A stretch of DNA of 19,609 nt from Vairimorpha ceranae (lineage: Eukaryota > Microsporidia > Nosematidae): the NCBI RefSeq assembly GCF_000988165.1, contig NW_020169366.1, positions 1-19,609 on the forward strand, written 5' to 3'. A program made the position numbers and the translations under genes. Under the pieces are notes generated by a model. That model was not told the DNA's origin, made no database searches, and was given only the letters and a program-made list of their open reading frames with translations. Of the stretch, positions 8,695-17,700 are shown piece after piece (the first letter of the stretch is position 1; each line of letters starts with the position of its first letter).

Positions 8695-8964
8695 TTAATT
8701 GGCTTTTTCTTGTTTCAACATATTATTAAATGTTGTTCCAGCTGGAGTAACATAAGAATATGCACCACCAGCAAATTTAACCATACATGATCTACAAGTC
8801 CAAATACCAACTGCATTCCTTTTTACTGATGTCTTTCCGCATGCTCTACATTCATATGTTTTTTTCTGAGTTTCCAAAACTTTCTTCATTCTTTTTCTTA
8901 ATGTAGATCCATATCTAGCACCAAATCTTCCAGAAATACCTACTTTCTTTGTTCCTTTAGACAT
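8695..8964 (-). CDS. RPL43: 60S ribosomal protein eL43 (L37a family)
   Basis: At 89 residues, the full family length, this is a small zinc-binding protein of the large ribosomal subunit. The N-terminus is the typical basic [21 protein letters not shown]2-C2 zinc ribbon follows with Cys39, Cys42, Cys57 and Cys60, then [13 protein letters not shown] near the C-terminus, a hallmark of eL43. Start and length agree with the family. The start is also marked by CCC five bases upstream and AAATTT beyond it. It is the only housekeeping gene inside the lectin-like cluster, placed between members 3 and 4. The latter is divergently transcribed from only 98 bases away. Confidence 0.97.
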   Translation of the reverse strand: MSKGTKKVGISGRFGARYGSTLRKRMKKVLETQKKTYECRACGKTSVKRNAVGIWTCRSCMVKFAGGAYSYVTPAGTTFNNMLKQEKAN

Positions 8965-9062
8965 CTAAGGGTAAAAAATTTGCTAAAATAACATCTAACT
9001 GAAAATATTTTTGTTTTAAGTTGAAACAATAAACATATTTAAAAATTATTTGTTTCATTACA
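8965..9062. promoter_or_regulatory. 98-bp divergent promoter region between eL43 and the 9063 gene
   Basis: The region separates two divergent start codons. The eL43 side has the classic layout read on the minus strand: AAATTT (8976-8981), then CCC (8969-8971), five bases before the ATG. The 9063 side has no C-run; its last bases are TTATTTGTTTCATTACA. Two different types of start signal therefore face each other in under 100 bases. Confidence 0.55.
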
Positions 9063-9659
9063 ATGATTGTATTATTTATAATATTTATTTGTTCTACAAA
9101 AGTTTATATATCACCATTCTCAGATGACTCTAAAGCATTATCCTTTACTAAACTTAATAGCGGAAATAATGTATTTGACTTTCAAAGTGTAAAAAGAAAA
9201 GATATGACTGGTCTTTATTGTCTATCGCCTATAATTGTACCAATTTCACTTGTGGATTATAGAATTTATTTTTGTGGAGAATTAATGTGTTTTAACAATA
9301 ATGTCTTGACAGTGTGCGAAAATCCTAATAAAAAATCTTTATTTAAATTACAAAAATCGAAAGAATACTTTATGATTGTAAAAGACGGAATGTGTTTACA
9401 TTATTTTAAGGGAAATATTTTTTTAAGAGAATGTGATGACGAATTTGCTGAAAAGCAGCTTTTTAAAATAACACCAGTACAAATACCCTTTAGTGATAAT
9501 CAAGATATTGATTACGAAAAAAGAAATAGTTTAGGGGGTATAAGAGAAATAGAATTTGATCAGGCAATGCGAAGTTTTTCACAAATCCATCATAGTGAGT
9601 TCATAGAGGAAGTACTTTTTTTTAATGATAAGAGAGGTAACATACTTAGAAATACATAA
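9063..9659 (+). CDS. Small secreted protein with ricin-B-lectin-like module (cluster member 4)
   Basis: This 198-residue protein has a signal peptide (MIVLFIIFICSTKVY, 1-15). It shows two consecutive lobes of the lectin-like pattern: YRIYFCGELMCFNNNVLTVC with Cys71, Cys76 and Cys85, closing on LFKL (93-96); then YFMIVKDGMCLHYF (Cys111), FLREC (Cys124) and KQLFKI (131-136). The second lobe matches a ricin-B subdomain closely (C-L, then L..C, then Q-x-F), and the first has the same rhythm. The 60-residue C-terminal tail is charged and begins around 140. It is the shortest cluster member with two visible lobes and the clearest evidence for a beta-trefoil-like fold. It is transcribed away from eL43. 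Sugar specificity cannot be inferred. Confidence 0.75.
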   Translation: MIVLFIIFICSTKVYISPFSDDSKALSFTKLNSGNNVFDFQSVKRKDMTGLYCLSPIIVPISLVDYRIYFCGELMCFNNNVLTVCENPNKKSLFKLQKSKEYFMIVKDGMCLHYFKGNIFLRECDDEFAEKQLFKITPVQIPFSDNQDIDYEKRNSLGGIREIEFDQAMRSFSQIHHSEFIEEVLFFNDKRGNILRNT

Positions 9660-10093
9660 TATAATAAATAATTGCTTTAAGTTTCACATTGTTTTAAATC
9701 TTGTGGAAACAATAAAAGGTAAAATTATAATTAAAATTTTATTTTTTTGCAGTAACGACGTGTTTGGTAATTTAAAGCTAGAAATTACTTTTATTGTAAA
9801 ATAGCTTTTTTGAATTATTTTTACCATTTTAATAAACTAAATAATATATAAAAAAATGTAGTTACTAAATTTTTATTACAAATTTTATGAAAACTATATA
9901 AAAACAGATGTAGCGAATAGACTAAATAGGCATTTTTGCGATAATTTTATAGTATTTGTTAATAAAAATTGGAAATTAAGGACAATTTTTTATTAAATTT
10001 ATCAACAATATAAGCAAGAGAAAGTTTTAAAGCAAAAATCTGTTTAATTTTATGCATAAATGCTGAAAAAAATACAATCATAACATATAAACT
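9660..10093. other. Intergenic region between convergent cluster genes
   Basis: The 3' ends of the 9063 (+) and 10747 (-) genes face each other here. The sequence is A+T-rich with many poly-A and poly-T runs. I see no ORF, repeat or structured RNA in it. Confidence 0.5.
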
Positions 10094-10747
10094 TTAATTT
10101 TTCGATAAAAAATTATTTAACTGGTCTTCAATTTCTGTATTTTTACCATTTAAATGAAGAAGTTCATCTTCGTCAAGTTTTTCAGGAGCTTCTTCAGCTC
10201 TTACGAGGTTATTAATTTTTTGTTTCTTTTTTTTAATTTTTGGATAGAATGGCTGTTCGTCATCTTCATTTAAAAAATTATAATTATTTTCAGCTTTCGA
10301 AAAAAGCACAGGAGGTCTTGGATTGCTAACTTTTCCTGCATATGGGGCTTCTGACAATTTTTCAAAATCTTCTTCTGGTTCCCTTTTTTTACTTTTTTGC
10401 TCATTTTCCGATGAATCTACAAATTTAAATCTTTGAAAAATTATTTTACTAGATTGGATGTCTACGCATTGTTCTATATTCAGTCCACTATTGTTAGCAG
10501 TAAGACAGCCGCTATAATTGTATATTTGATATCCTAAAATATCATGGTGTACTCTCAAATTACTTATTTTCAAATTTTGAGCAAGGTTTTGATCTGTTAT
10601 ATTTAGTATAAATTCATTTTTTAAATCTTTTGATGGCACCACTTCGCCAATATTTTGACCAATATCCAGTTCTCTTAATTGTAAAAAAGGTGAATAAAGA
10701 CTTACTTTTTTTGTGTTTACAACATATGCAAATAGGAGAATATACAT
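10094..10747 (-). CDS. Small secreted protein with ricin-B-lectin-like module and charged tail (cluster member 5)
   Basis: This 217-residue protein starts with a short hydrophobic leader (MYILLFAYVVN) that probably acts as a signal peptide. The module occupies 70-110: ILGYQIYNYSGCLTANNSGLNIEQC (trimmed reading: LGY at 71-73, Cys81-Leu, Cys94), then FQRFKF at 104-109. The LGY-x-I...C-L...C...Q-x-F order is shared with members 6 and 7 next to it on the same strand, which suggests local duplication. From about 112 the chain is hydrophilic, with KKREPEEDFEK, a basic KIKKKKQK patch and an acidic EEAPEKLDEDELL segment. There is no C-run before the ATG, which lies in an A/T-only context. Function unknown; a secreted or surface role is inferred. 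Confidence 0.72.
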   Translation of the reverse strand: MYILLFAYVVNTKKVSLYSPFLQLRELDIGQNIGEVVPSKDLKNEFILNITDQNLAQNLKISNLRVHHDILGYQIYNYSGCLTANNSGLNIEQCVDIQSSKIIFQRFKFVDSSENEQKSKKREPEEDFEKLSEAPYAGKVSNPRPPVLFSKAENNYNFLNEDDEQPFYPKIKKKKQKINNLVRAEEAPEKLDEDELLHLNGKNTEIEDQLNNFLSKN

Positions 10748-11447
10748 ATTGTTTATTTAATGTATTTATTTTTAATTTAAAACAAAACACAAAAAATAAT
10801 TTCACAGAATTTAATTTAACCTGATTTTTAAGAAACTAAAATTGTTTTAAAAAGTTTTAATGTAGCAAAATTAGTTCTAAAATTAAAGAAAGTTGGCGCA
10901 TTTGAGTGTAGGCTATAAGTCTTTTTATTGATCTAAAAAAAAACTTTTGCCGTAGAAATTTGTAGTTGCAAAATATCAAAATTATAATAATTTTTTGTAT
11001 CAAATCTTACTTGCTAACATTTTGTATTTACAAAACACAAAAAATATAAAAAACAAGTTTTTTTATGTCTGGTAGTAAATAAGAATAAAAAGTTATATAG
11101 CTTAAGCTTTTATTTAAATAAGAACGTGAAAATTTTTATTTAATTATCATTTAACTAAAGACGCTTTAAATTTATATAATGTAAAATAACAAATAATTGC
11201 TTCTTAATACATTTAAATTACTTTTTTATCGAAAAGTCAAGGAACCGAATTTGATAGTAACAAAAAAAATTGCTTATAATTTTAATTTATTCAATAAATA
11301 TTCATTTGTGACATTTTAATGGCTTAATTAAAAATTATACAAAATTTAATTATTTAATAATTTAAAGAGGAAAAACAATAATGTTAAATATTTAACAAAA
11401 AAATTAAATTTACTTTTTAATTTGTATGAACAAATAATCTTAATTTT
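10748..11447. other. Intergenic region upstream of cluster member 5
   Basis: The region holds the promoter of the 10747 gene (right-to-left) and the 3' end of the 12254 gene. It is A+T-rich with homopolymer runs and small palindromes such as TTTTGTATTTACAAAA. No coding frame or RNA is recognised. Confidence 0.5.
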
Positions 11448-12254
11448 TTACCACCATTTGCTACAAAACATTTTTAATTTAAATCCTTTTGGCAAAGACC
11501 ATCCTTTAAAATCATAATTCCATAAGTTTTTCCACAATTTTTTCATTTTAGGTTTGTTTTCAATATCTGGTATAAGATTTTTTAATACTTCATCAATTGC
11601 TTCTTCTTTTTTTTTATCGTTTAACTTTTTATTTATTTTTGGATTATTTTTTGCCAATTGCTGTGCCAATTTATTCATTTTAATTAAATCTATAGCTTCC
11701 TTTCTAGTTTGTGGATCTTTTTTAAAATTAAAATTTTCAACACAACTCATCAATTCATAGTCTTCAAATCCAAATAATTGTGATTTACTTTCTTTACACT
11801 CATCTAGTAAAAGTTTAAATCCTATAGTCAAGCATTGATCATTTTGTTTAATAATGTAGCCTAAAGATGTCAATTCTATATCCCATAAATCAACCTGCTT
11901 GTCACATGCCTTTATTGTTTTATTTCTACAGACATCACAGTCAATTTTATTAAAATTTTTATCAAGACACTTTTTGTCTGGAGGATTATAATTACAGATT
12001 TCATCTTTATTTTGACAAATGTAATAATTACCTATTTTGATTTTGTACTTATTGTTATCTTTTTCAAGCAATGCGATTTTATTATAACCTGTTGATATGT
12101 GATCCAAATTTTTTGTGTGAAAAACATTCAAACTAAAATCTGAAATGTCTTCAGCTATAATGAAATTAACATAAGGAATAGATCTAATAAGTATTTTTTT
12201 ATTTAAAAGTAAATCTAATGAATAAGCTTTAATTTTTGTAAAATACAACCACAT
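11448..12254 (-). CDS. Cys-rich secreted protein with ricin-B-lectin-like module and Trp/Lys tail (cluster member 6)
   Basis: This protein of 268 residues has a weak N-terminal leader (MWLYFTKIKAYSLDLLL), so secretion is less certain than for its neighbours. A beta-rich region is followed by an insert with six Cys (80, 87, 96, 106, 109, 117) within 38 residues, unique in the cluster. The module then follows: W124, LGYIIKQNDQCLTIG (LGY 131-133, Cys141), LLLDEC (Cys153) and QLFGF (159-163). The tail is Lys-rich and helical (about 180-245), then rich in Trp, ending FCSKWW. The match of W...LGY-x-I...QC(L/V)T...C...Q-(L/I)-F to the adjacent 12925 gene is strong enough to call them paralogues. The gene start lies 44 bases past the 12925 gene's stop, on the same strand. 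There is no C-run before the ATG. Confidence 0.72.
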   Translation of the reverse strand: MWLYFTKIKAYSLDLLLNKKILIRSIPYVNFIIAEDISDFSLNVFHTKNLDHISTGYNKIALLEKDNNKYKIKIGNYYICQNKDEICNYNPPDKKCLDKNFNKIDCDVCRNKTIKACDKQVDLWDIELTSLGYIIKQNDQCLTIGFKLLLDECKESKSQLFGFEDYELMSCVENFNFKKDPQTRKEAIDLIKMNKLAQQLAKNNPKINKKLNDKKKEEAIDEVLKNLIPDIENKPKMKKLWKNLWNYDFKGWSLPKGFKLKMFCSKWW

Positions 12255-12298
12255 TTTTTTTTATTTACAATTTTAAATACATAAAACTTTATTTTGTT

Positions 12299-12925
12299 TC
12301 ATTCATCCATCAGAAAAGTTCCAGCAATTTCTTCTAACTTAAATTCATCCTCTATATTTATATTTTTGTCTTTTTGTAAATTTTTCTCACCTGTTGCCTG
12401 TTTTTTTGTTTGTATTGAATACCTTTTGACATCATCTTGTATAAGATTTACATGTACATTGTGTTGATCTCCAAATTTATTTTCTGGATTACAATCAGGC
12501 GTGACATGTTTAAATGCGAATATTTGGTCATCTGTATCTACACATTTTTTCATTTTAACTGTATTATCAATATCTTTCGTAACACACTGACCGTCTTTAG
12601 AAATTGAATATCCAAAATATTTTCTATCTATAGTCCAGTTTCCCGAAGTTGAACATCTAGCTATAATATTTCCATTTTTACACATTCTAGCACCAGAAAA
12701 AAAAATTTCAAATGTTCTTCCTTCTTTAATAATTCTGGCTTTAGGATTAAAATTTAATTTCTCAAAATTAACATATTTATTGTGTGCTATTAATTCTGAT
12801 CCATCATTGTCTCTTCCTAAGAAAGTTGTAGGGTAACCTGCAAAAAAGATTTTAATATCTTTATTTAAAAAATCTGTTAATTCCACATCTTCACAAAAAA
12901 TAGACAAAAGTATGAAAAAAATCAT
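12299..12925 (-). CDS. Small secreted protein with ricin-B-lectin-like module (cluster member 7)
   Basis: This 208-residue protein has a signal peptide at 1-10 (MIFFILLSIF), probably cleaved near Cys11. The body contains two lobes: FEIFFSGARMCKNGNIIARC (Cys82, Cys91) with Trp97, and YFGYSISKDGQCVT (FGY 104-106, Cys114), MKKC (Cys128) and DQIFAF (133-138). Cys145 follows, then a charged tail with many Asp, Glu and Lys. It is the nearest relative of member 6: the GY-x-I...QC(L/V)T...Q-(L/I)-F core aligns without gaps except in the loop before the last Cys. The upstream flank has no C-run and is mostly A and T. It closes the cluster on the right. A carbohydrate-binding or surface role is inferred. 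Confidence 0.74.
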   Translation of the reverse strand: MIFFILLSIFCEDVELTDFLNKDIKIFFAGYPTTFLGRDNDGSELIAHNKYVNFEKLNFNPKARIIKEGRTFEIFFSGARMCKNGNIIARCSTSGNWTIDRKYFGYSISKDGQCVTKDIDNTVKMKKCVDTDDQIFAFKHVTPDCNPENKFGDQHNVHVNLIQDDVKRYSIQTKKQATGEKNLQKDKNINIEDEFKLEEIAGTFLMDE

Positions 12926-13107
12926 TAATCTTTACTAGAGATTTTATTTATTATTTACAAGCTAAAACATAGATGTATCAATTTTTAAACAAGTGAGAGG
13001 GAGCACAAAATAATAGTATACAAAAATTATGTACTTTTATTTTAGAATAAAAAAATAAATAATACCAATGTAAAAATTTTAAAAAATATACAAATCGTTT
13101 TAAATTT

Positions 13108-13290
13108 TTATTTATCCTTTTTAAATTCATTATCGTTTTCCATTAATTTGATTTTTTCTATTTCTGTGCTTAAATTTTTTATATCTTTTAATAAGGTATC
13201 TACCATACTTGCCTTCTTCTTGGATTGGTTTTTAGTCGTCAAAACAATTTTAAAAAAAAGAATTTGTACAATGAATCTTTTAAATTTCAT
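13108..13290 (-). CDS. Possible small secreted coiled-coil protein, 60 residues
   Basis: The N-terminus (MKFKRFIVQILFFKIVLTT) looks like a signal peptide with a basic start and hydrophobic core. The remainder, from about 22, is Lys/Glu rich with Leu/Ile at heptad-like spacing (MVDTLLKDIKNLSTEIEKIKLM), suggesting a short coiled coil. This strand makes a sensible soluble protein, whereas the overlapping plus-strand frame is a purely hydrophobic mirror image. It has no C-run. It lies 182 bases upstream of cluster member 7 on the same strand, so it may be a further, unrelated secreted gene. Its small size keeps confidence modest. Confidence 0.4.
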   Translation of the reverse strand: MKFKRFIVQILFFKIVLTTKNQSKKKASMVDTLLKDIKNLSTEIEKIKLMENDNEFKKDK

Positions 13291-14315
13291 AATTTATTTA
13301 TGTCTCATTTTTTATAACTTTCTTGAAACAAGATGTTTGAGTATATTTATTTACGGAAACGGAATTTAAATAATTTATTTATATAGATAAATTGCTAACT
13401 TTTATCAAATCAGTCAAAACAAAATTAATTAAATAATAATTCAGATCAAAAACACAAAGAAATTTTCATCAACATTTAAATTTAAATTAAACAAAAAACA
13501 ATAGTTTTTGAATTAATAAAGTTTCGTCTGCATAGGCACAGGTTAACATTTTAAAACTCAGAAGTGCTTTGACCTTTATTTTACCTTATTTTAAGAAATT
13601 TGTCATAAATTAAGTTATTTTAACAAAAAAAATAAGTTAATAGTATTATGATTTGGGATAATATTAAATTTGTACGCTACGAGTTTAAAATTAAAAGAAC
13701 TCATAAAATTACTATTTTATTTATAATTTGAGATGTTATTTAAATTGCTATCTAAAAAACTTTTTTGATTTTTTTTACAAACTTTAGACCAAATTAACGG
13801 CAATTATTTTTATATTTGAATTTACTATACGACCTAGCAGTATTATTGTTAAATAATGGCTTTAAATAATAATATATGCATATGTATAATTTTACCATTT
13901 TACTAGGCTTGTAGTATTAAAAAGCTTAAAATTATTAAGGATATAATTAATGCTTTATACAAATTCTAATTTAATAAAACTATTATTTTTTAATATTGTA
14001 AACAAAATAAACATTGTATAGTTAACTTGTTTTAATACATTTCACTAAATTTTTGTTATTTACATATAAAACTATAAGAATTTAGTATAAAACAAATCGT
14101 AATACCCCAATTTTGTAATAAGCTTACAAATAAAAGGTTAAAAATAAGAAACTATTTAGTTTAAATTATATTTCAATATTTAAATTTCAACTACGAATTT
14201 TTACATTAAATTTTTTATATTTAATTAATTGTTTTTTATAATTAAAACTATGCTTAATTTTAAATGGCTTTTAAAATTTACAAATTGGTATATATTAGAC
14301 AGAACTATTTAATTT
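13291..14315. other. 1-kb intergenic region
   Basis: The region holds the 5' flank of the small 13290 gene and the 3' end of the 15230 gene. It is A+T-rich. A patch at 13510-13580 is slightly less A+T-rich and, read on the minus strand, includes the peptide CAYADET, which resembles the catalytic box of a reverse transcriptase but is too short to claim. Nothing else is seen. Confidence 0.45.
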
Positions 14316-15230
14316 TCAATTCTCAAAATTTTGTAATAAATTTGTAGAGGTTGATAATTCATTAACTAAATTTCTCGGGCTATAAAAATTTAACGTTTCG
14401 TGATTTTCCAATGTAAACTTTTTTGAAACATTTGGAAGCATTATGCACGCTTTTTTCTTTTTTTCCTTGATCGTTGAATATAAAAAAATGACTTTATTTA
14501 TCAAAATATTATATTTAAGTGGATCAAATATCTGCTTAACTTTTAAAAAGCAGATATCATCTAGTTCAACACGTATATTTTTAATAATCGAAATATACAA
14601 TAACAAGATATCTGAATTTAAATTATTATAACAACCTAAAAAACTTAGTTCATAAATTAAACGATAACTATTAAAGGCTAGAGATCTTAAAAACTTAACC
14701 GAAGAATAATTGGCAATGACTGTTTCATTCTTTATAAAGTTCAATACGTAAGATTTATATCTGTCTTTTTTTAATAAATTTTTCTTAACCTTTCGCTTTG
14801 ACTTTAAAATATTATAGGCCCGTTTAAATGACGAATGTTTAATCAAAATTTCAAAAAATATTTCGGATACTTGGTCTACATACTTAATATTCATATTTTT
14901 TACGTCAATATTAGATATTTCAAATTTGTAATTATGGTCACAAGTACTGATATTTTTTACGGCTTTTTTAGAAACAAGTTGTTTATCTTTTGCACTCTTA
15001 TCTTTTTTTTCGTTATTTTCGCTATTTTTTTTTCTAAAGACTATAAATTCGCTCCCCGTTTTACTTCCAAAATTATCCAATAAATAAGAAAATCCAGAAG
15101 GATCTTTATTTTTTTTGACCATGTTTGCATACGTTTTTTTAACCGTCTTTAAACATTCATCAGGATTTTCAAGGCACTCATTATATTTACTGCATAGAAA
15201 AATACTACTACAGCAGAAGATTATAAACAT
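14316..15230 (-). CDS. Secreted orphan protein, 304 residues
   Basis: I do not recognise a family. The N-terminus (MFIIFCCSSIFLC, 1-13) is a signal peptide. The next 40 residues hold SKYNECLENPDECLKTVKKTYANM, with two Cys in an acidic helix, followed by a Lys/Ser/Asn-rich linker (about 65-90). From 95 to about 260 the chain is predominantly helical with alternating Lys and hydrophobic residues and few Cys; the tail is polar. The lectin-like module of the neighbouring cluster is absent. Unlike those genes, this one has a clear start signal: CCC two bases before the ATG, behind AAATTT (15239-15244, minus strand). It is therefore expressed like the housekeeping genes but carries a secretion signal, which would fit an ER or secretory-pathway protein or an exported factor. 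Confidence 0.72.
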   Translation of the reverse strand: MFIIFCCSSIFLCSKYNECLENPDECLKTVKKTYANMVKKNKDPSGFSYLLDNFGSKTGSEFIVFRKKNSENNEKKDKSAKDKQLVSKKAVKNISTCDHNYKFEISNIDVKNMNIKYVDQVSEIFFEILIKHSSFKRAYNILKSKRKVKKNLLKKDRYKSYVLNFIKNETVIANYSSVKFLRSLAFNSYRLIYELSFLGCYNNLNSDILLLYISIIKNIRVELDDICFLKVKQIFDPLKYNILINKVIFLYSTIKEKKKKACIMLPNVSKKFTLENHETLNFYSPRNLVNELSTSTNLLQNFEN

Positions 15231-15244
15231 TAGGGCACAAATTT
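15231..15244 (-). promoter_or_regulatory. AAATTT plus CCC start signal of the 14316-15230 gene
   Basis: Read on the minus strand, AAATTT (15244-15239) is followed by CCC (15235-15233), two bases before the ATG. The arrangement matches that of eL43 and the proteasome gene and supports the start chosen for this orphan. Confidence 0.55.
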
Positions 15245-17242
15245 TTTTTTAATTTATACTTTTTAAATAATTACTTTCACATTTTTTTTGTCTAGGATTA
15301 GTAGTAAAGCAAAATTTAAATAAAGTCCGTTTCATTTAAAAGTAAATTATTTTAATTAAATATTTCGAAAATAAAAAATTAATTAAATTTTACAATACTA
15401 AAAATATAATTCCAATTAGAAAGCAATTTCTAGGAAACTTATAAAAATTAGTTCAATTTATGAAGATTTTAAGCTTTATAGAAAATAAATTGAAGTTTTT
15501 AAAAAAAATTTTATTAAAATTAATGTATAATAATTGTTTTTAAGCATGTGCAATTATAAAATTATTATGAATTATGTTTGACAGCCTAAAATTAAATATT
15601 TAAGCTTAATTATGACACATAACCACAAAGATATAGTAAATAATCTCAATTTATTGGTGTTTAAACCATTAAAATTTAACACGAAACAAATTATTCAATA
15701 TAGCGAAACAAAAATTAATCTTAACAACTTATATTTTTCATTATAAAAGATTAAACTATATTAAATATGAGTTATTAAAGCAAGCAATAATTATAAATTT
15801 GTAAAAAAAACATTCTTCAAGCAACTATTATTTACTATGTCTTCTTGTATAACATCTTTAACTTTACGATTATGCAATTTACAATCTAAAAATTAATTTT
15901 TTTGTTTGGTTGTAAGTAATTTTAAAAAAATGGTCATAGCATTTTTAAAATTGTTACTTGCTTTCTACACTTGCTTTAGTATAATTATTCACTTGACTTA
16001 ATTTTATTGTATTTTTATTTTAAAAATGAAAAAACTAAGTTAATATGATTAAGCTAATAAATTTATTATTTGTATTATGAGATGCGTGTTACAGATTTAG
16101 CATCTTCCCTTTAATATCTAAATTTACTTAGTCTTTACCTTTTCAGATTCTACTTCTATCAACAGCTTAAATTTGAAACTCGATAGCATTATTGTTTTTT
16201 AAGGATGCATTGAGTACTTTCATCTACAATAAGCTTCTCCTTCATTTGGCTTTAATTTCAAGTTCATCGGCGTTGTGACAAAAAATAAAAATTTATTTTA
16301 TTAAAATGTGTTAAATTATTTTAAAAAATAAAATGATTAACAATTTTTAAAAATACTCGTTTTAATTTTTATAAATATTCTCTTTGTAGGTTTTTTACTG
16401 ATTGATTAATTAAACTTAATTTTAAGCTTTTTTTACATCACAACTATAGCGAGTATATTTAAGACGAGCGGCATCCTCGTAGATTTTCTAACCAGCAATT
16501 TATACTCCACTTTATTTAAATGACTAAATACACTTTTTAAATAATTTTGTAAGAAAATCAATGACGTTACTTGTTCTGAAAATTTTATTCTCTACCAAAA
16601 TTTTATCTTTAGAGGTAAATTTTTTTTAAAAACTTATACATATGAATAAAATTTATGGTGCATAACATTTATATAATTTTTAAAATTTAAATTGAAAAAT
16701 ACAAATGATCAAATTTTAAAATTACAAAAACTATCTTTATAAGGCGCTAACAAATTTTTGTTTTTTTACAAGTCTTAAAAGTAATTATAAATGTTTTTTT
16801 TTAAACAATAATTAATTTTAATAAAACAAACAATCACTTATAAGATTATATAGAAATTTTAGTCTTAATATTTCATATTTTTTAATTTTTAATTAGTTTA
16901 AGAGGTTCTAAATAAATTAAGTCTTTAATAAGCTTATCGATTATAATTGGCCTTTATTTTTGGTATTTTTTATATAATAAATGGAAAATATACTGTATGC
17001 TAGAATTGCCGTTAACAAATAAAATTGTATAGAGATATTACTGTAATTTGAGAACGACAGTAAAGCTTAGTCTAACGCTATGTTAAGTTATACAATTTTC
17101 AAAACAAACATATATTTTCAAGAATATTTTATTATTTGTAACTTTCAAATCCATACTAAAAATTGTTTCATCATTAGCTGTTATCATTAAAATTCCAAAA
17201 ACAAAATGAATGTTAGATATTGTTATAAAATAAAACTTAATT

Positions 17243-17700
17243 ATGAAAGTTCTTACAATGAATATTAAATTAAAATTGTTGAACCAATATTTTTGTGAAG
17301 TGTAGTTCAAAGTTCTTAAATCGCCTGATGTCTATAAAATTTTAAAACACGATTTTGATAACGGTTCTTACAAAGTTAACAATTTAAATTACTTCAAGAA
17401 AGCGTGCTGTCGCGCTATAAATTGTGATTAGACAACTCATAATTTCAACAACATGGAATTTAGTGGGTGGAGTAATTAGATCATATCCTCATTTGTTACT
17501 TTATTTTAAAATAAATGAAAGAGATTTATTTATAAGTTAAAATATTATGCATTAAATAATGAGAATAATTAAAGCAAATTATTAGCAGAACGATATTAGA
17601 GTCAGCTTCTTACTTAGCATATTGTTTAGTAAAGAGTGCAAAATTAAGTAAACAAACATTTGGTGGAAAGTCATATGCTAGACATCATCATGATACATAC
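17243..17700 (+). pseudogene. Possible broken coding sequence, unidentified
   Basis: An ATG at 17243 opens a frame that is interrupted by TAG near 17301 and again near 17427, yet reads like protein between the stops (for example SPDVYKILKHDFDNGSYKV). Further on, about 17577-17700, a 40-codon open stretch includes TFGGKSYARHHHDTYVP before a TAA. The segments need not belong together. The frame is opposite to the non-LTR relic that follows. No family is recognised, and chance cannot be excluded in such A+T-rich DNA. Confidence 0.22.

Noticed and set aside
3626..9057. TGTTTCA upstream of the 3681, 8614 and 9063 genes as a possible cluster promoter motif
   Set aside because: Distances to the ATG differ (about 50, 45 and 6 bases), members 5-7 lack it, and several copies are expected by chance at this base composition.
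13148..13369. 73-residue plus-strand ORF overlapping the 13108-13290 gene
   Set aside because: It is almost entirely Phe/Ile/Leu, the typical antisense of a Lys/Glu/Asn-rich frame. The minus-strand reading is more protein-like.
13510..13580. Peptide CAYADET on the minus strand, resembling an RT catalytic box
   Set aside because: It is a match of a few residues with no supporting motifs before or after, and the second Asp of the box is Glu.
15612..15746. 44-codon plus-strand ORF in the gene-poor region
   Set aside because: Its length is expected by chance and its composition is plain A+T-rich; it has no start signal or family resemblance.
16472..16490. Hairpin ACGAG...CTCGT with a 7-base loop, resembling a tRNA anticodon arm
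   Set aside because: The loop lacks the conserved T before the anticodon, and no D arm, T arm or acceptor stem can be found around it.
17083..17310. 75-residue minus-strand ORF
   Set aside because: It is hydrophobic with no start signal and no pattern. The coding-like signal in the adjacent bases is on the plus strand and is itself weak.
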